Shown one piece after another: positions 1 to 4,933 of a stretch of DNA of 6,761 nucleotides (its first letter is position 1; each line of letters begins with the position of its first letter). Source of the stretch: Mollicutes bacterium (GTDB lineage Bacteria; Bacillota_I; Bacilli_A; RF39; UBA660). The position numbers and the translations under genes were made by a program. The notes under the pieces are model-generated. The model was given only the letters and a program-made list of their open reading frames with translations. It was not told the origin of the DNA and made no database searches. Location of the stretch: contig DUUS01000009.1 of assembly GCA_012841465.1 (NCBI GenBank), forward strand, positions 1 through 6,761. Reading direction: 5' to 3'.

Positions 1-177
1 AAGTGATAACATCAAACTTTCAGTACTTGAAATGTTGACATCAAAACTTGAAACCCCAACGGTTCTCATTCCAATAAACCACGCATAAGTAGAAACTGAA
101 ACTATTACAGCTGTAAGTGCAAAAATAATTATAAGGTTTCTAACACGGCGGTTTTGAATTGATTTCATTTTGTCCAT
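1..177 (-). CDS. N-terminal fragment of a surface/secreted protein, paralogue of the next gene (cut by left window edge)
   Basis: The reverse strand opens with ATG at 177 and stays open for 59 codons to the window edge, so only the N-terminus is visible. It has a basic start (MDKMKSIQNRRVRN), a hydrophobic segment at about residues 15-29, then STYAWFIGMRTV. It aligns without a gap over all 59 residues with the N-terminus of the 485-residue protein at 361-1818: I count 24 identities, 17 of them in residues 30-59, including TYAW, MRTV and STESL. The hydrophobic segment ending in T-Y-A-W-F resembles SipW-type signal peptides (TasA/camelysin-like), but this is pattern matching by eye. The protein is probably exported or anchored outside the membrane. 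The start is set by a perfectly spaced Shine-Dalgarno (GAGG, 6 bases before ATG), the last of four tandem copies. It has its own promoter about 110 bases upstream. The function and C-terminus are unknown. Confidence 0.85.
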   Translation of the reverse strand, partial: MDKMKSIQNRRVRNLIIIFALTAVIVSVSTYAWFIGMRTVGVSSFDVNISSTESLMLSL

Positions 178-180
178 ATT

Positions 181-208
181 TTTCCTCTTTCCTCTTTCCT
201 CTTTCCTC
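181..208 (-). repeat. Four tandem 7-bp copies of a Shine-Dalgarno unit (GAGGAAA on the minus strand)
   Basis: The plus strand reads TTTCCTC four times without mismatch, followed by a further TTT. On the coding (minus) strand this is GAGGAAA x4, directly before the ATG at 177. Each copy is a usable ribosome binding site core; the copy nearest the start has 6 bases of spacing. The other genes here carry one site each. Perfect short tandem repeats can gain or lose units by slippage, so this could tune expression; that part is inference. Confidence 0.9.
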
Positions 209-217
209 TTTATTTTT

Positions 218-250
218 TGTATATTATTTACCTACAAATAATAATATACA
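218..250 (-). repeat. 11-bp perfect inverted repeat in the leader of the left surface-protein gene
   Basis: Positions 218-228 (TGTATATTATT) and 240-250 (AATAATATACA) are exact reverse complements around an 11-base spacer. It lies between the promoter at 284-311 and the repeated ribosome binding site. It has no T-run that would make it a typical terminator. It could be a leader hairpin or a dimeric repressor site, because it also covers the -10 of a possible second promoter. All pairs but two are A-T, so RNA stability would be modest. Confidence 0.7.
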
Positions 251-268
251 CGTAATCCGATATGTCTA
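241..268 (-). promoter_or_regulatory. Possible second promoter for the left surface-protein gene
   Basis: On the minus strand TAGACA (268-263) is followed after 16 bases by TATTAT (246-241); each hexamer differs from consensus at one base. If used, transcription would start near 234, inside the inverted repeat at 218-250, which could then act as operator. AT-rich DNA gives such matches by chance, so this is only a candidate. The upstream TTGACA promoter at 284-311 is better supported. Confidence 0.35.
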
Positions 269-283
269 TCGTAATACAATACA

Positions 284-311
284 ATCTTACCACAAACAAT
301 TTCTTTGTCAA
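284..311 (-). promoter_or_regulatory. Sigma-A-type promoter with extended -10 for the left surface-protein gene
   Basis: On the minus strand a perfect -35 TTGACA (311-306) is followed by a 16-base spacer ending in TGG, then -10 TAAGAT (289-284). TGn before the -10 is the extended -10 element. Predicted start is near 277, giving a leader of about 100 bases. It lies downstream of the terminator of the 485-residue gene, so the left gene is an independent unit. Its layout closely matches the promoter at 1846-1873. Confidence 0.75.
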
Positions 312-313
312 TA

Positions 314-333
314 ATTTTTGTCGATTTTTATCG
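314..333 (-). repeat. Tandem 10-bp A-rich direct repeat just upstream of the -35
   Basis: Minus strand CGATAAAAAT (333-324) is followed immediately by CGACAAAAAT (323-314), one mismatch apart, ending two bases before TTGACA. A-tracts spaced by about one helical turn upstream of a -35 fit an UP-element or bent DNA, or a regulator site. This is inferred from position and composition only. Confidence 0.5.
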
Positions 334-344
334 AAAAATGGATT

Positions 345-372
345 AAAAAAAATCAGCACATTATGGCTGATT
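345..372 (-). terminator. Intrinsic terminator of the 485-residue surface-protein gene
   Basis: On the minus strand AATCAGC (372-366) pairs with GCTGATT (357-351) around an 8-base loop, and the run of T continues to position 345 (eight T in all, 352-345). The loop contains the TAA stop codon (363-361), so the hairpin begins inside the coding sequence. It separates this gene from the left paralogue. Confidence 0.8.
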
Positions 373-1818
373 CTCTTCAACAATTACTGTTACTATCACC
401 GGCTCGGCTTGGTTACCTACCCAATCACTCACTCTATACTCAACTTCATAAACACCTGGAGTATTAATATCTACTGGATTTATTATTTGAATTCTTTGAG
501 TTAAATATTCAGTAATATCATTACCAAATTCGTCTTCTGAAACTTTATCAATTGCAGTTGCTCTTGGTAAAATTAATTCCTCACCAACACCGATTATTAT
601 CTCATCAATATCAGGATCAAGAGTTATAACTGGTTTCCACTCATCATCAAGTGGCTCATATCCATCTCCAGCCATGTCAAGCATTGAAAAGCGATCTTTC
701 GTAAAAGCAAAATGCATTGAAATTTTATTTCCCTTAAATGCTAAACTATTATTATCAATATCTTGACCTTCCAGCCAAATATAAACTCTTATTTTAGTAA
801 TACTATTAGCAGCTATAGAAAATATTGGTCGACGGTCTATTCCTCTAAGTTCTTTTAAAGTATCAGTAAAATAACTTTGTTCTTTTAATTGAGTAGTTTT
901 TGTGTAACCGTTATAAGCTGCTCCATCATATATATCGACATGATGGCTAGATTTTATCGGACTAGTTATAACATAAGTTGGGGCATATTCTCCATCTTTA
1001 ATTGTTTTACATTTACCACCATAAGAATTAAAATCACGAATATCTCTTCCAGTTCTTTTCTTACATGTTTCATTATAATATTCAATTGAACCCTTAGCAT
1101 GAGCAGTATCATTTGGCTCCCAAATAACGGCATCCCTACATATTCCCGTAACCTCTTCGGTATCACTGCAGGTAATTCCTGTTATCGTCTTTTGATTCAT
1201 TTCAGATCCGATTACTCTTCCTATTTGAACAAATCCAACTCTAAGTGAATTTTCAATTCCATATCCTGGCACTCCACCACTTGAGGCTATTCCTACATCG
1301 GAGTCATATGTTAAATATATGGCTTCTTCAGTATGTTCATTTAATTCTTTTATATATTGTTTTCCAGTAAAGTTTTTAATAAAAATATCAAAAGCAATAT
1401 AACCTTTTGCTTCCTCGGCTCCTAGATTTTGAACTGGGCTTGCCATCAAACGATATCCTCCAGGAGTAGCAGTAATACCACTTTTTTGATACATAATCAT
1501 TCTTGATGTTCCTCTATGAATTTGTCCCGCACTTGAAACTGGTATAAGTCCATCTACTGCCCATGAGTTGGTATTGCCTTCATAAGTACTATGATAATTA
1601 GATTCATTTATGGTAACTTCTATGTCCCATTTTTTTCCATCTAAAGAAATAAGTAAACTTTCCGTTGATGCAATAGATAATTCATAACTAGTTGTATAAA
1701 CTGTTCTCATATCTAGATACCAAGCATAGGTAGCAAAAGAAATTAGTATTGCTAGTAATAATAAAAATACCAATAAATTTTTTGCTCTATTAGATAAATT
1801 ATTTATTTTTCTAATCAT
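361..1818 (-). CDS. Surface protein with SipW-like N-terminal segment and C-terminal Ig-like (DUF5011-type) domain
   Basis: This 485-residue protein has a basic N-terminus, one hydrophobic segment (about 15-30) and the motif ATYAWYLDMRTV (29-40), then a large middle region I do not recognise. Residues about 396-481 look like a bacterial Ig-like DUF5011/Cry22-type domain: PVITLDPD, VGEE, ATAIDK, then NTPGVYEVEYRVSDWVGNQA. The only four cysteines (217, 227, 252, 270) cluster in 54 residues and could form disulfides outside the cell. The segment IRVYIWLEGQDID (343-355) looks like a conserved strand but I cannot name it. There is no LPXTG sorting signal, so the protein is either anchored by its N-terminus or cleaved near TYA-W. 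The ATG at 1818 has AAAGAGG 5 bases upstream and its own promoter. GC content is visibly higher than in the genes to its right. It is paralogous to the gene at 1-177. Role in adhesion or matrix is only a guess. Confidence 0.85.
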   Translation of the reverse strand: MIRKINNLSNRAKNLLVFLLLLAILISFATYAWYLDMRTVYTTSYELSIASTESLLISLDGKKWDIEVTINESNYHSTYEGNTNSWAVDGLIPVSSAGQIHRGTSRMIMYQKSGITATPGGYRLMASPVQNLGAEEAKGYIAFDIFIKNFTGKQYIKELNEHTEEAIYLTYDSDVGIASSGGVPGYGIENSLRVGFVQIGRVIGSEMNQKTITGITCSDTEEVTGICRDAVIWEPNDTAHAKGSIEYYNETCKKRTGRDIRDFNSYGGKCKTIKDGEYAPTYVITSPIKSSHHVDIYDGAAYNGYTKTTQLKEQSYFTDTLKELRGIDRRPIFSIAANSITKIRVYIWLEGQDIDNNSLAFKGNKISMHFAFTKDRFSMLDMAGDGYEPLDDEWKPVITLDPDIDEIIIGVGEELILPRATAIDKVSEDEFGNDITEYLTQRIQIINPVDINTPGVYEVEYRVSDWVGNQAEPVIVTVIVEENQP

Positions 1819-1845
1819 AAATACCTCTTTTATTCTTACAATATT

Positions 1846-1873
1846 ACTTTACCATATCACTTAATTTTGTCAA
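1846..1873 (-). promoter_or_regulatory. Promoter of the 485-residue surface-protein gene
   Basis: Minus strand TTGACA (1873-1868) starts at the base right after the TGA stop of the DUF2207 gene. A 16-base spacer ends in TGG and the -10 is TAAAGT (1851-1846). The predicted start near 1839 gives a leader of about 20 bases carrying only the Shine-Dalgarno (1830-1824). No terminator is visible between the two genes, so readthrough from DUF2207 may add transcript. Confidence 0.65.
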
Positions 1874-3526
1874 TCAGCGAAAACCTCCGCCTCCGCCTCC
1901 ACCACCAAATGAACCAAAGCCACCGCCACCTGATGAAAACCCTCCACCACCAGCACTGTAACTTTGAGCCTTAGTTCTTGCCGTTGTCGCACCTATCATC
2001 GCTCTATTTGAAAATGCATAGACAAATACAATATCATTATAGGTATTATCTGTTAGCACATCTGGATATATTTTTTTAAATTCATCAGCCACCTTTTTAG
2101 TCATTCCAAATATTTGAGCATACATTAAATAATAATCCCATAGTTTAACTTCAATCGCACTTTTATCTTCAAGAGATGAAAAGTCATCAAAGAATTTTTT
2201 TAGCCCCGCCATTTTTTTAGCTTCCTCATATATTTCATTTGTTTCAATATAACTAAGACCTTGTTTTAATATTAATTCTTTTTCTAAACATTTATTTCTT
2301 TCGGTTTTTTCAACTTTTTTAAACCAATTTAAAATTTTACTATAATTATTACTAGCATATCTTTCAAATTCTTTTGATTCTAATACTCCATCTTTACTAG
2401 CACTGTACATATATTCAAACATTTCTTTTTCTTCTTCATTAGAACTTCCCTCTATTTTTTCTCTATTTAATATCAGTGCTGTTTCTTCTTTTTTTCTAAA
2501 TACTTTTTTTACTTCTCTTTTATCAATAGTAACTATATCTTTTTTAATCCAGTATAAAATTAAAGTTCCTAGAAAGTCAGTTTCTTTTTTATTTAAATTA
2601 TAACTTGATGCTATAAAAAATGCATAAAATATATCTTTATCACAAGGTATATCTCTAAAGTAATTTAAATCTTTTTTAAACTTACCTTTAGAAATAACTT
2701 TTTTAAAGTTTTTATTTCTTACACTTTTTAATACTAAAAGAATTGAAGAAACAGCAAATATTATAAAAACACTAAATATAAATATTATTGAAAAAATACT
2801 AGGACCGTCTTTATAATGTACTGCACCCTGTTCGGCCATATCATGATAATCATCAAATTCTTTTTCTAAAATATTACTAGTATTAAACATTCCTTTAGGA
2901 AACTCAACTAAAATAGTCATGTATTCATTACTATCAAGTCTACCATCACTATTCATTTCAATTATGCCTTCATATACATAGGCAGTACCACCATAATTAC
3001 CATATCCCCATACGGGAACATCATCATTAAAATAATGGTTTGATTTAATAGTGATCTCTACACTTTTAGGTCTCAATGAAAGTTCATGAGGAATAAGCGT
3101 CCAATAAATCATTTGTTTATCTTGTGTTTCAGATACAAAACCGGTTATATCATATTCTAAAGTATATTCTCTTTTTCCATATTTACTAATTCCCCAGCAA
3201 AGTTCCAAACCATTATTAATGTAATTAATCCCACTTTTATAGGCTTTTTCATTAAATGTTAAATTAGTATTCCATGGACTAACATTTGTATAGTTATTAT
3301 TTTCATCATCTCTTACCTTAAAATTAATAATTTCAGAATTACCTAAATTATAATATGGTTTATAGCCTTCTGTTCCACTCTTTATATTAACAGACCATAC
3401 TTCAGTAACGTGGGCATCTCCATTATCATTTACAAATATATCCATAGTTATTTTATTAATAGAGTTTGCATATACATTTAAGTTAAATAATAAGAAACTT
3501 ATAATTAAAAACAATGTTTTTTTCAT
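1874..3526 (-). CDS. DUF2207 family membrane protein with glycine-rich C-terminal tail
   Basis: This 550-residue protein has a signal peptide (1-20, MKKTLFLIIS start, likely cleavage after NVYA). An extracellular region (about 21-243) follows, rich in beta-strand pattern and typical of the DUF2207 N-terminal domain. One membrane helix lies at about 244-267, then a charged cytoplasmic region. The segment around 458-486 (WDYYLMYAQIFGMTKKVADEF from residue 463) matches the conserved C-terminal part of the family as I remember it. Residues 526-549 are almost only Gly, Phe and Ser, as is usual for the family. Biochemical function is unknown. DUF2207 genes are often found beside lemA, and here lemA lies 59 bases upstream on the same strand. 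The ATG at 3526 has AGAAGGTG at 3538-3531. The stop is TGA directly after the glycine tail, which supports code 11. Its own promoter is weak, so part of its transcript may come through the lemA terminator. Confidence 0.88.
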   Translation of the reverse strand: MKKTLFLIISFLLFNLNVYANSINKITMDIFVNDNGDAHVTEVWSVNIKSGTEGYKPYYNLGNSEIINFKVRDDENNNYTNVSPWNTNLTFNEKAYKSGINYINNGLELCWGISKYGKREYTLEYDITGFVSETQDKQMIYWTLIPHELSLRPKSVEITIKSNHYFNDDVPVWGYGNYGGTAYVYEGIIEMNSDGRLDSNEYMTILVEFPKGMFNTSNILEKEFDDYHDMAEQGAVHYKDGPSIFSIIFIFSVFIIFAVSSILLVLKSVRNKNFKKVISKGKFKKDLNYFRDIPCDKDIFYAFFIASSYNLNKKETDFLGTLILYWIKKDIVTIDKREVKKVFRKKEETALILNREKIEGSSNEEEKEMFEYMYSASKDGVLESKEFERYASNNYSKILNWFKKVEKTERNKCLEKELILKQGLSYIETNEIYEEAKKMAGLKKFFDDFSSLEDKSAIEVKLWDYYLMYAQIFGMTKKVADEFKKIYPDVLTDNTYNDIVFVYAFSNRAMIGATTARTKAQSYSAGGGGFSSGGGGFGSFGGGGGGGGFR

Positions 3527-3544
3527 AGTTCACCTTCTAATTAG

Positions 3545-3553
3545 ATTTTATCA
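3545..3553 (-). promoter_or_regulatory. Candidate extended -10 element for the DUF2207 gene
   Basis: Minus strand TGA followed by TAAAAT (3550-3545) lies between the lemA terminator and the DUF2207 Shine-Dalgarno. No good -35 is present 16-18 bases upstream, where the terminator T-run lies. A start near 3538 would put the ribosome binding site at the very 5' end. Weak candidate. Confidence 0.35.
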
Positions 3554-3561
3554 CACATCAT

Positions 3562-3587
3562 AAAAAAAAGAACTAAAAGTTCCTTTT
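3562..3587 (-). terminator. Intrinsic terminator of lemA
   Basis: On the minus strand AAAAGGAAC (3587-3579) pairs with the segment starting GTTC (3573-3565), with one G-T wobble, around a 5-base loop, within a run of eight T (3569-3562). The 5' arm includes two bases of the lemA stop codon. Because the stem is mostly A-T, some readthrough into DUF2207 is plausible. Confidence 0.75.
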
Positions 3588-4137
3588 AAAATTTCACTTT
3601 GACATTTTCTTTATCAGCAGCTGTTGCTTCAAAGAATTTCTTTTCATTAAAGTTAAACATGCCAGCTATAACATTAGTAGGGAATTTTTGAATTGCTGCA
3701 TTATACTTCATAACAATGTCATTATAAAATTGTCTAGCATAAGAAATTTTATCTTCTGTTTCAGTTAAATCTTCTTGCATTTTGACAAAACTTTTATCTG
3801 CTTTTAAATCAGGATAACTCTCTGATAAAGCAAATAGTTTACTAATTACATTAGATAACTCTCCACTTGACTCCATTTGAGCCTCAGGAGTACTTGCTGA
3901 TAAATAAGAATTTCTAGCAGCAATAACTTCTTCTAAAGTTTCTTTTTCATGTTTAGCATAGCCTTTTACTGTTTCAACTAAATTAGGAATTAAATCGGCT
4001 CTTCTTTTTAATTGAACATCAATTTGAGCCCATTGATTTCTAACCTTAGCACGAAGTCCTACTAGTTTATTATAAGTTGTTATAACAAATAAAATAAGTA
4101 AAACTACAATAACAATTAAAATGTATAACCATTCCAT
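3586..4137 (-). CDS. lemA: LemA family protein
   Basis: This 183-residue protein has the family's usual length and layout: a very short N-terminus, one membrane helix (about 3-20), then a long helical bundle. The hallmark stretch is clear: YNKLVGLRAKV (22-32), then IDVQLKRRADLIPNLVETVK (39-58), GYAKHEKETLE and ARNSY. The C-terminal part carries FPTNVIAGMFNF (152-163), also typical. Positive residues just after the helix suggest that the bundle faces the cytoplasm. The molecular role of LemA is not established; family members commonly sit beside glycine-tailed membrane proteins (DUF2207 or TPM/YgcG type), as here. The ATG at 4137 is preceded by AAAGGAAG at 4152-4145. It has its own promoter and a terminator, so it can be transcribed alone. 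Confidence 0.96.
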   Translation of the reverse strand: MEWLYILIVIVVLLILFVITTYNKLVGLRAKVRNQWAQIDVQLKRRADLIPNLVETVKGYAKHEKETLEEVIAARNSYLSASTPEAQMESSGELSNVISKLFALSESYPDLKADKSFVKMQEDLTETEDKISYARQFYNDIVMKYNAAIQKFPTNVIAGMFNFNEKKFFEATAADKENVKVKF

Positions 4138-4161
4138 AATAGATCTTCCTTTCTTATAATT

Positions 4162-4190
4162 ATATTATCATGGTAAAGATTCTAAAACAA
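4162..4190 (-). promoter_or_regulatory. Promoter of lemA
   Basis: Minus strand TTGTTT (4190-4185), then a 17-base spacer ending in TGA, then -10 TAATAT (4167-4162) with an extended -10 TGn. The predicted start near 4155 falls only a few bases before the Shine-Dalgarno. It begins 4 bases past the stop of the 245-residue gene. No terminator is visible between those two genes, so upstream readthrough is also possible. Confidence 0.6.
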
Positions 4191-4194
4191 GACA

Positions 4195-4932
4195 TTAAAT
4201 GAATACATAATTAATCATATCACCATTTTTATATGCTACTTTTAATATATATATACCTTTGTTTAAACCTTTAAATACAATCGCATCTTTTTCAAAACCA
4301 TCAACATACTCATAATCTACTTTAGTATATGCTTCATCAAAGTAATTTTCAAAACTAAATACAGTAAAAGATTCATCGCATCTAATAATAGTTTCTTCTT
4401 CTTTAACTATAGTATCACTACGATAATTATAATTTTTAATTTTAAAATATTCCTCTGGTTTTAATAATAAATAAGTTTGTCCTTTTATAATATCAGGTAT
4501 AGCAACTATTTCAGCTAAAGTGTTATCTTCTATTTCTTTATCTCTTTTCATCTTTTCTTGATATCTAATCATAGTTGGATCAGATGAAATTTTATTTGCA
4601 AGATTATTTCTTTCAGTATCACTTCTTAAGATGGGTTCTAGTTCATTTAAAACATATTTGTTTTTTTCAAAATGATATTTTATATTAAGGCGGTCTCCAA
4701 CCATAAATATGTTTGAATGAATTTCTAGATTGTCAACTAATTTATTAACTGAATCATCATCTAAAGTAATGATAACTTTTTTTCCTGATCTTCTTTCAGT
4801 TATAGTCCCGCTTGCTGTATAATTTAGCATACTGAGCGTTTCATTATCACTACCTTTCATTATAAAAGCAAGACCTACTACAATAGATATGCACAATAAT
4901 AAAATTACAAATGTTGTTATTTTTAACTTCAT
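4195..4932 (-). CDS. Unrecognised membrane-anchored protein, 245 residues, coupled to the pyrophosphatase gene
   Basis: I do not recognise this protein. It has a short basic N-terminus and one membrane segment (about 7-24), followed by about 220 residues that should lie outside the membrane. Residues 36-100 alternate as in a small beta-barrel (YTASGTITERRSGKKVIITL, later FMVGDRLNIKY), loosely reminiscent of DUF3221/OB-like folds. Residues 105-140 are charged and helical. The end (about 215-245) is again strand-like, with GLNKGIYILKVAYKNGD. Cys14 sits inside the membrane segment and Cys185 is the only other cysteine. The start ATG at 4932 lies one base after the pyrophosphatase stop (TAA-T-ATG), and its Shine-Dalgarno AAAGGTG lies in the last codons of that gene. 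Translation is therefore probably coupled. The lemA gene follows after 57 bases. The link to PPi metabolism is positional only. Confidence 0.8.
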   Translation of the reverse strand: MKLKITTFVILLLCISIVVGLAFIMKGSDNETLSMLNYTASGTITERRSGKKVIITLDDDSVNKLVDNLEIHSNIFMVGDRLNIKYHFEKNKYVLNELEPILRSDTERNNLANKISSDPTMIRYQEKMKRDKEIEDNTLAEIVAIPDIIKGQTYLLLKPEEYFKIKNYNYRSDTIVKEEETIIRCDESFTVFSFENYFDEAYTKVDYEYVDGFEKDAIVFKGLNKGIYILKVAYKNGDMINYVFI

Positions 4933-4933
4933 A

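Noticed and set aside
218..250. Inverted repeat as an intrinsic terminator or riboswitch expression platform
   Set aside because: The stem is nearly all A-T with an 11-base loop, is followed by an A-rich run on the transcript, and no known riboswitch core is recognisable in the roughly 100-base leader.
262..504. Plus-strand open frame of 80 codons
   Set aside because: It has no ribosome binding site, crosses the terminator of the 485-residue gene and lies antisense to its 3' end and to the promoter region; its composition is that of a shadow frame.
889..1166. Two 66-codon frames (889-1089 plus, 966-1166 minus) inside the surface-protein gene
   Set aside because: Both are embedded in a well-supported coding frame and have no plausible start signals.
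1874..1876. TGA as tryptophan (Mycoplasma code), extending DUF2207 by ten residues
   Set aside because: The other frames are long without internal TGA, tryptophans use TGG, and the protein ends naturally after its glycine tail.
1877..1950. GC-rich low-complexity repeat at the end of the DUF2207 gene
   Set aside because: It encodes the family's normal glycine tail with mixed glycine codons (GGT, GGC, GGA, GGG), so it is not a separate repeat element.
4885..4905. Possible lipobox (LLLC) in the 245-residue protein
   Set aside because: The residues before Cys14 are all leucine rather than small residues at -1 and -2, and the hydrophobic stretch continues past the cysteine, so a plain membrane anchor fits better.
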